Of a DNA stretch of 64,000 nt, positions 28,620 to 39,299 are shown piece by piece. Position 1 is the stretch's first letter; every line of letters starts with the position of its first letter. This DNA comes from Farysia itapuensis. Lineage: Eukaryota > Basidiomycota > Ustilaginomycetes > Ustilaginales > Ustilaginaceae. Both the position numbers and the translations under genes were made by a program. The notes beneath the pieces were generated by a model. It did no database searches and was not told the DNA's origin. It saw nothing but the letters and a program-made list of their open reading frames with translations. Location of the stretch: assembly GCA_023212645.1 (NCBI GenBank), contig JALBYC010000006.1, positions 248,001 through 312,000 on the forward strand, in the 5' to 3' direction.

Positions 28620-28833
28620 GATTGGGCGATCGTAATAGGTAGAGTTGATAGCGACGATGGCGAGAAGATCCTATTATGTCAATAATATGGCAAATGCGTT
28701 GCGGTCGAAATCGGGCCAAGTCTCCAAATCGCTCGGTTCCGAGCTCCGAGAACGGTGCGAGATTGAGTCTAACAGGTTTTGCGCATTTCATGTACCCCCC
28801 TTCTGCCTATTCTACTGCAACCTGAGTCCAAGC

Positions 28834-29967
28834 ATGGACTTTCTCAAGGCGGAGATTGCCAGCAAGCGCAAAGCGGCCTCACCCGCCACTGGCGAGGGCG
28901 CCAGCGCGTCTCCAGAACCGCAGAGCAAATACATGAGAAGAGGTGACCGCGAGAAGTGGGAACAACAGCAACGTCAAATGCCCAAAGCGTCTGCTCCGTC
29001 AAGCTCGAGCGCACAAGAACGCACATGTAGTCCACAAGCTACACCAGCCTCCCTACCTCTCTCTCCTATACCAGCAGCAAAGCTCGTCGCGGAGACGGAA
29101 AAGTTCAACGTCTCGAATGACGAAGCCGTTCGTCGGCTTAGAGTCAAGGGAGAGCCAATACGACTGTTTGGCGAGTCGGACAAAGAACGGCGCTTGCGCT
29201 TACGTGCCCTTGAGCTAATTGAAGAGAAAGGAGGCGGATCTCTGGGTCAGAACGATTTCCGTAGCGCTTTGCAAAGTGCCGAAAGCAAAACAGCCCTGGA
29301 GCTGCTGGAAAAACGCGATGCTGCCAACAAAGGCTCTGCGGAAGTAGACAACAAGCAAGCGAAACGGGACAATGCAGAAGCCGAAGAAGATGAAGAGAAC
29401 GGCAAAGACGAAGCAGGCAGCTCCAAAAGGGAGAGAGAAGGTGTCGGGATGGACAGCGTCCTTGACCTCAATTTGATCAAGACCGACATCGACCGCGTAT
29501 ACCCAATCATCTACTACACTCTTAAAGGCCTATTGCAGGATTGGGCCGACTCCCTTGCTGCGAGACAAGATGAGGTCAAGCACACCATGCAGGGCAGAAT
29601 GGCAGCTGCTACCCAAGTCCAGTCGGGTGAATATCTCAAGCCACTCTTCAAGAAGCTGCGTAAACGGGCGCTCTCGCCCGACGTGCTGATGCGCATTGCC
29701 GAGATTGTTCATTACGTGCAGAAGCGAGAGTATCGCCATGCCAACGATTCGTATCTGCAGCTGTCCATCGGCAATGCACCTTGGCCTATCGGTGTAACCA
29801 TGGTCGGCATCCACGAACGTTCAGGCCGGGAAAAGATTTTTTCCAGCAATGTCGCCCACGTACTTAACGACGAGGTCTCGCGAAAGTACATCCAGAGTCT
29901 CAAGAGGCTCATGACCTTTGCGCAGACCCTCTACCCTCCCAAAGACATCAGCATGATGATGGGCTGA
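28834..29967 (+). CDS. PRP18: Pre-mRNA splicing factor PRP18
   Basis: PRP18 stabilises the second catalytic step of splicing together with Slu7 and the U5 snRNP. The product is 377 residues from the ATG at 28834 (MDFLKAEIASKRKA). The frame is open further upstream, but that part is unlike the family and overlaps the COX12 promoter. A PRP4-like splicing-factor motif lies at about 100-130 (NDEAVRRLRVKGEPIRLFGE). The conserved C-terminal five-helix PRP18 domain occupies about 210-375, including LLQDWADSLAAR, KPLFKKLRKRALSPDVLMRIAEIVH, the loop YLQLSIGNAPWPIGVTMVGIHERSGREKI and ALNDEVSRKYIQSLKRL-type helices. The middle linker is Glu/Lys-rich. Intron-free. Confidence 0.95.
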   Translation: MDFLKAEIASKRKAASPATGEGASASPEPQSKYMRRGDREKWEQQQRQMPKASAPSSSSAQERTCSPQATPASLPLSPIPAAKLVAETEKFNVSNDEAVRRLRVKGEPIRLFGESDKERRLRLRALELIEEKGGGSLGQNDFRSALQSAESKTALELLEKRDAANKGSAEVDNKQAKRDNAEAEEDEENGKDEAGSSKREREGVGMDSVLDLNLIKTDIDRVYPIIYYTLKGLLQDWADSLAARQDEVKHTMQGRMAAATQVQSGEYLKPLFKKLRKRALSPDVLMRIAEIVHYVQKREYRHANDSYLQLSIGNAPWPIGVTMVGIHERSGREKIFSSNVAHVLNDEVSRKYIQSLKRLMTFAQTLYPPKDISMMMG

Positions 29968-30182
29968 CCCTTCTCCTTACGCATCATTGTACTTTGTATC
30001 CCATGTATTTCAGCATACCAGCATCTGTAATTCTATCAGCATTCGAGACAAATTGTTTTGGCAATTTTGACGCAATTTGGAGTCTTGGACTCGGCTTCTT
30101 TTTGACGTCGTCAACCGGTTGACTTTCAACTCCCTCCTCTGTCAGCCCCTGTTTTTATAACAACACGTCTGTCGTGCTGACA

Positions 30183-31647
30183 ATGGCGGACGATGCGGGT
30201 CCATCAAGGATACCTTGGTCTCCGGAGGCTGCTGACTCAGTTGACCACGGGTCTGAACCGCACCAACCACAACAGCGTTTCTCGTTCCCGCCAGCTGCGC
30301 AGCCAGAGATTGTGCGTGCGTTTCAGAAAGACGTTTACTACCGCGACTTGTTCACCTCACAGCTGCAAGATGTGATTCGCTCGCTATTTGGGACGAGAAC
30401 GCTGCATAGTAACATTGAATCGGTGACGCTGCTTGGCTCGTTGGCGTACTACTTGCTGTCCACCTCGTCACTGAGTCTGCCATCCGTTGGCGGTCAAAAT
30501 CGGCGAGATCGCGGGCGGGGAGGGCAGACGCTTGGTGAAGAGTACGTCAACACCATCCCAATCAGCTCGGCGTCCGGACGAGTGGTGACGACAACGCGTC
30601 GACTTGCATTCGTCCTGTTGCACGTATTGAGTCCGTGGATGCTGACCCGGCTCTATGCGTCGCTCCGGCGGTATGCCATTGCTCATACCCAGCGAGCAGC
30701 GCAGCAGGACCAGAGAGCAGCTGCTCGCGCTCGAGCGCTCGACCAGACTACCCAAGCGACAGCTCCAGGTGTACAGCGGAGAGTCTTAGCCTGGCTAGCT
30801 CGCAATCTCCCGGCGCTCGAAGTGCTCAAAAGCACCGACGGATGGATGGCCTACCTGACCGCATCGCATCTCATGCTCTTCTATCTCGGCGGTACCTTTT
30901 ATTCCTTCGCTCAGCGACTGACTGGCATTCGCTACATCAGCACAATACCCAAACGACCCGGGTATCAACCTCCGAGTTACGAAGTGCTTGGTATTCTGCT
31001 CGGCGTTCAACTGGCTTTCAAATTAGGCTTCGCTGTCCAAGGCTACCGCAACAAGCAATCCACCTCTGACGATGTAGCTAGCAGCAGCGATGACAAGGTA
31101 TACACGCACAGTGGCTCTAATGACGGGAATGTTGCAAGTACAGTGGTGATAGACGACAAGATCTACTCGCACGCCTCGCAACCAGCGCAATTGGTCAGCA
31201 CCATCTCTGCCGATGCCGACGCTTGCAAGGACATTGATTTGCTCTACCCACATCTGCCAGAGGACGACGATAGTGGTGGGAACGGAAAGGCAGTGGTGAG
31301 CGGGTACAGCGTTGAGCCGGATAGCGACTCGGTCGCGATTGCCAAGCTCAACACGTCAGCCGCTCAGCAGACGTCGCAGGCAACATTGCAGTGCACGCTG
31401 TGCATGGACACGCGCAAGCCACACAAGGCTGGCAAAGGCGGTTCAGCCGTCACCGAATGCGGTCACTGCTTCGACTGGGACTGCATCACCGCTTGGGCTC
31501 GCGAAAAGGTGCGTCTTCCCTTCCCACCCCCTACCCTGTATGCCCAGATGATGATACTGACCTGCATCTCCCGCTTCCCAGCCCGAATGTCCTCTCTGCA
31601 GACAACAGCTTCTCTTGCACCGCATCCTGCCCATCTACAACTTCTGA
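30183..31647 (+). CDS. PEX10: Peroxisomal RING E3 ubiquitin ligase PEX10
   Basis: PEX10 forms, with PEX2 and PEX12, the membrane ligase that ubiquitinates the import receptor PEX5. Exons 30183-31508 and 31582-31647 flank a 73-bp intron (donor GTGCGT, acceptor TTCCCAG). The join restores the C-terminal half of the RING: CTLCMDTRKPHK...CGHCFDWDCITAWAREK, then PECPLCRQQLLLHRILPIYNF. The product has 463 residues. The N-terminal part shows IVRAFQKDVYYRDLFTSQLQDVIRSLFGTR and several hydrophobic helices of the PEX2-10-12 transmembrane domain (about 90-290). Insertions rich in Ser/Asp lie at about 290-400. Without splicing the frame would continue to 31691 with an unrelated tail. The ATG at 30183 is preceded in frame only by a GTG. 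Confidence 0.93.
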
Positions 31648-32239
31648 TTTCGGGAACTCAAAGTATACTTCCCACGCTTTGCACGGTCTAATAAAAGTAA
31701 AAGAGCGTATGATATTCGATACCACTAGGAAAGAAGGGGGTGAGGGGGAGAACATAGACCTTAGCATAGGAGGGGCAGAGGCATGGGGAACGGGGAAACA
31801 GAACTTCGAGGCTTCTACGGGCTACAGTTTGGGAACAGAAGAGTGGGAAAGAGCACGGGTGACAGAGCAGGTGCGCAAAGAAGCGAAGGAGAGAGAGAGA
31901 GAGGAGTGGGCACGAGAACGAGGGGGCCGAATATCGAGACATGCCACCAAGATCCGAGCAAGTCAGTGGAAGAAAGACCAAAACGGGGGAGAATCGCAAA
32001 GACAATGGTCGAAGAGGCTAACGAAGCCCATCCTGCACTAGAAGAGGGATGGGCCGCAGGCCTGCAAGCAACCGTCAAATTTTGCGTCCGTGTTGTCTTC
32101 CACTTGACTCGGGCAGACAGTGGTGGGGAGGGAGGGGGAAAACAAGGCTGGGAAGAGGAAGATCGAGACATGAAAGTGTTCATGTTTGGCAGATAGAGAT
32201 ACGAGTTTTGAGAACGATGACGACGACGGATTCTTTGCA
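31648..32239. other. Convergent 3' region, strongly purine-rich on the plus strand
   Basis: This 592-bp stretch separates the ends of PEX10 and the SH3 gene. From about 31720 to 32180 the plus strand is dominated by A and G, with GAGAGAGAGAGAGAG near 31890. Two plus-strand frames (to 32041 and to 32196) are open here and read as Glu/Lys/Arg-rich peptides, which purine bias alone can produce. I see no convincing gene. Confidence 0.4.
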
Positions 32240-34005
32240 CTAACGACGGTTGGCAGCATCTGATGAGAAGCCACCTTCTTCCGCCGTGACGGCACCGTCT
32301 GCAGATGATGTGACGTTACCCTCTACACCGCTGTTGGAGCCAACGCCTTCGCCAGAGCCGGATGTGCCGCCTTTCGTCGAAGTGACGCAAACCAAGGGGA
32401 AGGCACCTTCGACACCAGCTTCAGTTCGACCGAGCGCCCATCCGTCATCGTACAGGCGCTGAACAGTGACAACGTCGTCGGGTTGCAAGGTAATTTCGTC
32501 GTTCAGCGTCGCGTTGTATGGGTAGATGGCAACCACTGTCTCGCCGGGGCAAATGTCGTGCGACGAGTATTGGTCCTTGACGGCAGGAATCGAGGTACCA
32601 CGGCCGTCGGTGCCAGTGTCGCCGCTCATGGCGCTGTTTGGTCGTTCCTCGGATGTTTTACCAGCAGCCATGGCAGCGGCGCCGATAGCTCCAGCACCGG
32701 CACCTGCAGCGGCAGCACCAGCAAACTTGGACTGGTTGAGCTCGGGCGATTTGATCATTGCCTCCTCGCTCTGAACCCATGGTCGTTCGACGTGACTTTC
32801 GTTACCGGCATTGCCATACACTGTGTTGCGCTCCGTGTCGTTCTTGTTGCCGCGCTTGCGGAAGAGGCAGAAGGCAAGAAGAGCACCTAGAATGGCGGCA
32901 CCTACGATGCATCCAACAATGATTCCAGCAAGCTGTCCCTTGGAGAAGACCTCTGCATCGTCGTTGATGAGTCGCTGACCTTCTGGAGTCATGCCCTCAG
33001 CTCCGTAAGCAGCAGAGGAAGTGGCAGTAGAGGCACCGCGAGAGTTGGTAGCGCGCGAAGGAGCTCCAGTGATGGTGGCCGAGCCAGAAGCACCAGTAGC
33101 CGAGCCAGAAGCAGCACCGTCAGTAGCGGAAGCAGCGCCACTGGCAAGAGCGCCGACGTTGGTGGCGATAGTAGCAGTGGGCTGGATGGTGGTAGCAAGT
33201 GGATGACCCCACTCTTGGCATTGGGAGAGGTCGGTCTTGGAGTCAGTGCAGCAAGAGGGGACAGTGACACCGCCTGAAGGATCGCAGTGTGCACACATCT
33301 GGTCGATAGAGTACCCGAAACCACAGCTGCCTTCGTTCTGAATACCGAGAACACAGGTTGCGTTGTTAGCAGTGGCTGTGGAGCCGTAATCGGTGCAGGT
33401 GTAGTAGTCGTTGGACAGTGTATCAGATCGGACGCTTCGCTGGAAGGCGTCCAGCTCGTTCGTGTTTCGGCAATAGGCAGTATTGTCAACAATGTCGTTT
33501 TCTGAGGCAGAGTAGTAGCCGCAAGTCTCCTGGCAGACCAAGGCTGGCGCGTCGCCGGAATCGGCAGTGCAGCCAGATTCGAAAGAGGCTTCAGAGAATT
33601 GCGAGCAGAAGACGGTCTGCTGCCATTGAACGGTGACGTTCTGTGCCAAGGTGGTGTTGCATTGCAGACCTTGCTCAATCTTGTCCGTGTAGTACTGATT
33701 TCGCCTGTGGAAGATTGATGAAGGAGTTCAGCTATGAGAACGCACGTGCTGTTATGCAGCATATCCACTTACGACAAAAGGTAGTGTTGGAAGAGGGTGT
33801 CGAAAGACGCAACGTCGGTCACGGCTTGGAAGAAGTCGTAGTTGTCTGACAAGTTGCTTGGTCGGACAAAGTTCTGCTGGAACGACGGGCACATGGAACT
33901 GCCTTGCAAGCTAATGCAGGTGTCGGAAGCCGCGCTGGTCATGGTCGCAGCGAGCAGAAGAGGTGCAGCGACGGCAGCTGCTTGGAGAAGAGATGATGAA
34001 CGCAT
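32240..34005 (-). CDS. Secretory type I membrane protein with Cys-rich ectodomain and cytosolic SH3 domain
   Basis: Two exons, 33773-34005 and 32240-33704, with a 68-bp intron (donor GTAAGT, acceptor TCCACAG), give 565 residues. The N-terminus MRSSSLLQAAAVAAPLLLAA is a signal peptide. The ectodomain (about 27-245) contains more than 15 cysteines, several in pairs (VCQETCGYY, CAHCDPSG, SCCTDSKTDLSQC), plus N-glycosylation sequons. An Ala/Ser/Thr-rich stalk follows, then one transmembrane helix at about 334-359 (GIIVGCIVGAAILGALLAFCLF) with a basic stop-transfer. Near the C-terminus is an SH3 domain (about 463-521): VVAIYPYNATLNDEITLQPDD and YDDGWALGRTEAGVEGAFPLVCV. This single-span topology differs from the four-span Sho1 and fits Fus1/SH3-type fungal surface proteins. 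A role as a surface sensor or polarity scaffold is inferred. Confidence 0.85.
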
Positions 34006-35951
34006 GGTAAGGTGATAGCGTTGGACAGAGAGGGGTGAGAATGAGTTGGGGCGATAGGTGTTTGACGTTGATAGGAGACGCGAAAGTTTCAAAGAGAGTG
34101 TGTGGGGTGCAGATACGCTTCTAGCCGTCGTCGTCGTCGTCGCTGTCGATATCAAACACAAGAACTGGGAAAAGGGGGGGAGAGTAGGGGAGAAGGGTGG
34201 TGGTTAGGGGACAGGTGCTGATTGGGAGGAAGGGGGGGGGAACGGGATCTATGGGAAGAGCTAGGCGCGTCTGCAGCATTCAAGCGAGATGGTAAAAAAA
34301 GGGGACAACCAGGGCCAGCTCGCCAAGCAACACTCGCCGCCAAAGCCAGCGAATGTCAAAGTCATGGAATTGAGCAATTACCGTGGCTGATTACAATCAA
34401 GGCGGCGCCACATGTCGAAATGCTAGAGCGCCGAATGCCACGATTACAAACGACGGGCAAGTCTGCATCAAACCCGAGTGTCATAAAGGTAGCGACGCGT
34501 CCCACGGCTTCTCGGACACTGATTTCCCGCCAAACTGGCAACAGGATCGCGCGTGGGAAGGGCGGAGACGTGCTGCCGCCCGGACGCAGCGCGGGCATCA
34601 ACTCCGCACATCTGACAGCTCCACCCTTAGCAGCCCACTTCTCCCTACCGCTTCCCTCTCCTCCCAACACATGTCAATCCAAGTCCTCGAACCTAGAAAC
34701 GCAAACAAGACATGCTTTTGTGCGAGCTTGAACCTCAGGTCATTGTCACACCAGATGTTGTGGCACAGCAAAAGCTTTAGCTTGAGCTTGAGATTGGCCC
34801 AGACATTCCAGTCTAGTGCTTGTCACGCGCACGTATCTGACTCGGTGTTGGTCTTACATTTTAATTTGGGATCTCGGCCTGGAACAGATTTGAATAGCGT
34901 CCGACGCGCCGAACCAATTCATATCCTAAATTAGTACAGATAAACTTTCGCTGCTCGCTGGCAAATCGTTGATTCCAGCCGCGTGCTGGTGCTGGACATC
35001 GCCGTCAATCACAGTGACGCTGTTCAGGAGCGGCATGCTCCTATGCAAGATGCGTGTTGTCGATCAGCCATGGAAGCCGCGTTCGTCTGGAACTGTCTAA
35101 AAGGTACATACTGGGTCCGGCCATGATTTCTAGCCCGACCGGCGACCGCTGTGACTTGTTGCTGCAATCGGGTAGTGAAGGGCTTGGGGTTGGCAGCCTG
35201 GCAGAGACATGGTGCAGCATCGCTAGATACCTTGGCCCGGCTGTGCGGGCAACCTTTCGTTGTTTCCATGCCAAAGCGTGCATAGACTTTTGCTGTTCTT
35301 CGCCGCTCGATTTAATCGTCTCAATTTTTGTGCCTTTTTTTCGAGTTGAATTTAAATTGCACGCCTGACGGCCTGATGGACACACAAAGTCGCGCTTCAT
35401 TTATCTGTCATGTTCTGCAATACCTTCTGCGCGTACAGAGTTGACAAAGCGACTATCTCGAGTCCATACCAGCACTCTGGAGTCGACAGGTTCTGCTTGA
35501 GCCAGAAAATCACGTGGGATGATGACATAAGCATGACAGCGACAGATCGATCACTAAGCAAGAAAAGCAACGTGCGAAATTGAGCAGCATTTGTTAGGTC
35601 AGGAAATGCAAATTTGTGCTGATTGTGCGCGCTTTGTGCTGCTCAGTTCAATCTGAGTGGTCGGTGCCCAGCCAAAGTGAGTCGAATCCGTTTTTTGCGT
35701 TTCAACCATCGTCGTCAGCACTGACCATCCCTTCCTTCCTCGACCGTTTTTCCTATCCGTACATCCGTTCTCTGCCTGCCTGGCCAGCTCAGGCACTTTG
35801 CGAAAGACTCAGACTGCCTCAGGCTCCGCTCTGCTTCGTAATCAACTCGACAGCTGCGGTTCTAGAAGCCGGCCGTTTCCGCCCAAATCAGCACTGTCAC
35901 CGCTTAGCAGACTCTGCAACACTCATCACTTCGCACAAATAGACAGGCGCA
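34006..35951. other. Gene-poor 1.9-kb intergenic region with G-rich tracts
   Basis: No convincing gene is visible. Nearest the SH3 gene are a CGT triplet run (about 34124-34143) and a G-rich stretch at 34173-34210 with four runs of three or more Gs, capable of forming a quadruplex, followed by another run near 34232. A minus-strand frame at 35041-35400 starts with ATG and encodes 119 residues with no recognisable motif; I give it little weight. An AT-rich patch lies at about 35300-35360. The right end should contain the promoter and leader of the deubiquitinase gene. Confidence 0.35.
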
Positions 35952-38900
35952 ATGGACCCCCATGTCGACTCCTCGGTCGCCATGGCCAACCTCGACAAGA
36001 ACTCGACCCCAATGGAGCTAGATGACCCCGTCTCAGTCCGCGACCCGAAAGCATTTGCTGAAAAGCATCTGGCGGACCTTGGTCAGGAGGAGGAGGCCTT
36101 TGCTGTATGCACGTGGAACGTCAAAGATTGGCGCAAGCTCGACAAGAGACTGACTGGCCCCGAATTCGAATGTGGTGGACACCGCTGGCGCATTCTTCTC
36201 TTTCCCTTTGGCAACTCCAATGGGCAACCGAATGACATGGTCTCAGTGTACCTAGACTATGCCGATCCAAAAGGCAGTCCCGAAGGATGGCACGTCTGCG
36301 CCCAATTTGCCTTGGTCATTTCAAATCCGCACGACCCTACCATCTTTTCAACAAGTCAAGCACATCACCGCTTCACCGCCGAAGAGATGGACTGGGGCTT
36401 CACCCGCTTCAATGAGCTTCGCAAGCTTGCCGTACCGACCGATGGTCGAAGTCGAGCTATCATCGAAGACGACAGCGCCGACGTCACTGCCTACGTCCGT
36501 GTTCTCAAAGACCCTACCGGCGTGTTGTGGCATAATTTTATCAACTACGACTCAAAGAAAGAGACTGGCTACGTTGGTCTCAAGAACCAAGGTGCAACGT
36601 GCTACATGAATTCCCTGCTTCAATCTCTATACTGCACACAATACTTCCGTAAGGCTGTTTATCAAATACCCACCGAAGGCGACATCCCCTCCGAGAGCGT
36701 CGCACTTGCCTTGCAGAGAGTCTTCTACCTTCTTCAAACGTCCGATCAGCCAGTCGGCACCAACGAACTGACCAAGTCTTTTGGCTGGAAATCGCTCGAC
36801 AGCTTCTTGCAACACGATGTGCAAGAATTCAACAGAGTATTGCAGGAGAAACTCGAGACGAAGATGAAAGGAACAGCTGCAGATGGTGCCATCACACGCC
36901 TATTCGTCGGTAAGATGAAATCTTATCTGCGCTGTGTCAATGTCGACTACGAGTCCTCGCGTTCCGAAGATTTTTATGATATTCAGCTCAACGTCAAGGG
37001 CATGAACAATCTCGCAGATTCGTTCCGCGACTACATTCAGACCGAAATGCTCGAGGGTGACAACAAATACCACGCTGAAGGGTACGGATTACAAGACGCA
37101 AAGAAGGGTGTCATTTTTGAAGACTTCCCGCCAGTATTGCATCTGCAGCTCAAGCGATTCGAATACGACATTGAGAAAGATTCCATGGTCAAGATCAATG
37201 ACCGTCACGAGTTCCCACTCGATATAGATCTCGCTGCATACCTCGATCAGGAGTCACCAGCGGCCAAAGAGCAGTGGAAGTACCGATTGCATGGTGTTCT
37301 CGTCCATTCCGGAGATCTTCACGGCGGTCACTACTTTGCCCTACTGAAGCCGGAAAAGGACGGCAAATGGTTCAAGTTCGACGATGATCGTGTCACACCT
37401 GTGACAGAAAAGGAGGTGTTGGAGGACAATTACGGTGGAGAGATCCCAAACGGAAACATTGCAGGTCAGCTTGGCGCGCGCGCTCCTGTTCGCGCTATGA
37501 AACGTTTCACCAATGCCTACATGCTTGTCTACGTCCGGGAACGTGACATTGACGAGGTACTCAAGCCGATGGCGGTCGAAGACACGCCCCCACATTTGCG
37601 TCAGAGACTGGAAGACGAAAGGCTACAGATGGAGGCACGAAAGCGCGAACGCGAGGAGCAGCACCTCTATCTTACAGTCAAGGTGATCACTGAAGACACA
37701 TTCCGAGGGCATCAAGGCTTTGATCTGGCTACGTTCGAAGAGCGAAACTTGCCTGCTACAGAGCTTCCGACTTTCCGTGTGCTCAAGAATGAGCTTTACC
37801 TCAACTTCAAATCGCGGATTGCTGCTCAATACAGCTTGCCGCAAGACAAAATCCGCATGTGGGTTCTCGTCAACCGTCAGAACAAGACCGTTCGCCCTGA
37901 CACTGTGGTGCCAGAGAACGACCCCAATCTGACGCTTGAAACAGTACGCGATCGAATGGCTTCAAGACAGCATGACTTGCGCCTGTTCCTCGAGGTGATC
38001 AACGGCGACATTCCCACAAACGAGGCAAACCCATCTATGATGATTTTCCTCAAGTACTTTGATACCTCAAGACAGACTCTTCTTGGTGTATCGCGTGTCT
38101 ATGTCCAACGAAACATGAAGGTTGGAGATTTGGTGCCGACCATCAACGAATTGATGCGATGGCCACCAACAACGCAAGTCAAGCTGTTTGAAGAGATCAA
38201 GCCGGGCATGATCGAGCAGATGAAGCCCAAGACCACTTTCAACCAGAGTGAGATTCAGGATGGTGACGTGATCTGCTTCCAGATCGAGCTTTCGGACAAG
38301 GACGCGCATGACTACGAATCACAGTCGCTCTACTCAAATCCGATTCAGTACTACGACTTCTTGCAAAACCAGATCAAGGTGCTCTTCAAGCCACGTTACG
38401 ACGACGTAGAATACAAGGCCGAGTTTGAGCTCACACTGAGCAAGAAGATGACCTACGATCCCATGGCTGGCAAGGTTGGTGAGCGGCTCAAGCACGATCC
38501 TTTCAAGCTTCGATTCACCACTGGAAATGGACCCAACGGGACACCCAAGACAGTGTTGAAACGCTCAGCCAATCAGACGGTCAACGAGATTGTCTCGCCT
38601 AGTTACATCCAAGGTCAGGCGTCGCTGCTGTACTACGAGCTACTTGACGTCAGCCTGATCGAGCTCGAGACTAAGCGTAGTCTCAAGGTGTTCTGGACCG
38701 GCGCCAACAACAAGGAAGAGTCTGTTCATTCCTTCCTGTTGCCCAAGACAGCAACAATTGTCGAGCTGACAGAGCACTTGGCCAAGCTGGTGAAGCTGAC
38801 GCCCAATGGCAGTCAGAAGATCCGACTGTTTGAGGCTATTCTCAACGGACGACAGCAAAAAGAGTTCAATGGTGTCGAGATGATTGGCAACATTGGCGAG

Positions 38901-39299
38901 AATGCCGAAGTGTTTGCCGAGGAAGTTCCCGTAGAGGAGCTGAGTCTGCACGAGGATGACAAACTCATCAACGTGTTCCACTTTTCCAAAGAGCTGGCGC
39001 GTACTCACGGAGTGCCATTCCGCTTTGTTGTCAAACCGGGCGAGCGGTTCCAGGACACACGCAGACGACTACAAGAACGCCTTGAGATTCCTGAAAAGGA
39101 CTTTGCAAAGTATCGCTTTGCGCTGGTGCAGTCAAGCACGTACAAGCAGCCCTCCTATCTGGAAGACGACGATGTCCTGTGCGACCACAAGTTCCAGCTA
39201 GATGATGCTCTTGGTCTTGACCACCCCGACCGCTCTGGTCGCGCTGGAAGGTTCGGAAACACAGTCGTCCAGGATAAAGGTATTCGCATCCGAAACTGA
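35952..39299 (+). CDS. UBP15: USP7/HAUSP-type ubiquitin carboxyl-terminal hydrolase (UBP15 family)
   Basis: This cysteine protease removes ubiquitin from many substrates; yeast UBP15 and fission yeast UBP21/22 act in cell-cycle and endosomal or peroxisomal functions. The 1115-residue product has the full family architecture. A MATH/TRAF substrate-binding domain lies at about 48-185 (CTWNVKDWRKLDKRL). The USP catalytic domain spans about 205-530, with the Cys box GLKNQGATCYMNSLLQSLY (C217) and the His box HSGDLHGGHYFALL (H460). The C-terminal ubiquitin-like region spans about 620-1110, with the ICP0-binding-type segment (ITEDTFRGHQGFDLATFEE) and USP7_C2 regions. Length and order match human USP7. 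Intron-free; the start at 35952 gives a short acidic N-terminus. Confidence 0.95.
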   Translation: MDPHVDSSVAMANLDKNSTPMELDDPVSVRDPKAFAEKHLADLGQEEEAFAVCTWNVKDWRKLDKRLTGPEFECGGHRWRILLFPFGNSNGQPNDMVSVYLDYADPKGSPEGWHVCAQFALVISNPHDPTIFSTSQAHHRFTAEEMDWGFTRFNELRKLAVPTDGRSRAIIEDDSADVTAYVRVLKDPTGVLWHNFINYDSKKETGYVGLKNQGATCYMNSLLQSLYCTQYFRKAVYQIPTEGDIPSESVALALQRVFYLLQTSDQPVGTNELTKSFGWKSLDSFLQHDVQEFNRVLQEKLETKMKGTAADGAITRLFVGKMKSYLRCVNVDYESSRSEDFYDIQLNVKGMNNLADSFRDYIQTEMLEGDNKYHAEGYGLQDAKKGVIFEDFPPVLHLQLKRFEYDIEKDSMVKINDRHEFPLDIDLAAYLDQESPAAKEQWKYRLHGVLVHSGDLHGGHYFALLKPEKDGKWFKFDDDRVTPVTEKEVLEDNYGGEIPNGNIAGQLGARAPVRAMKRFTNAYMLVYVRERDIDEVLKPMAVEDTPPHLRQRLEDERLQMEARKREREEQHLYLTVKVITEDTFRGHQGFDLATFEERNLPATELPTFRVLKNELYLNFKSRIAAQYSLPQDKIRMWVLVNRQNKTVRPDTVVPENDPNLTLETVRDRMASRQHDLRLFLEVINGDIPTNEANPSMMIFLKYFDTSRQTLLGVSRVYVQRNMKVGDLVPTINELMRWPPTTQVKLFEEIKPGMIEQMKPKTTFNQSEIQDGDVICFQIELSDKDAHDYESQSLYSNPIQYYDFLQNQIKVLFKPRYDDVEYKAEFELTLSKKMTYDPMAGKVGERLKHDPFKLRFTTGNGPNGTPKTVLKRSANQTVNEIVSPSYIQGQASLLYYELLDVSLIELETKRSLKVFWTGANNKEESVHSFLLPKTATIVELTEHLAKLVKLTPNGSQKIRLFEAILNGRQQKEFNGVEMIGNIGENAEVFAEEVPVEELSLHEDDKLINVFHFSKELARTHGVPFRFVVKPGERFQDTRRRLQERLEIPEKDFAKYRFALVQSSTYKQPSYLEDDDVLCDHKFQLDDALGLDHPDRSGRAGRFGNTVVQDKGIRIRN

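Noticed and set aside
31509..31691. Unspliced PEX10 read-through as an alternative C-terminus
   Set aside because: It would destroy the RING domain and gives no recognisable sequence or targeting signal.
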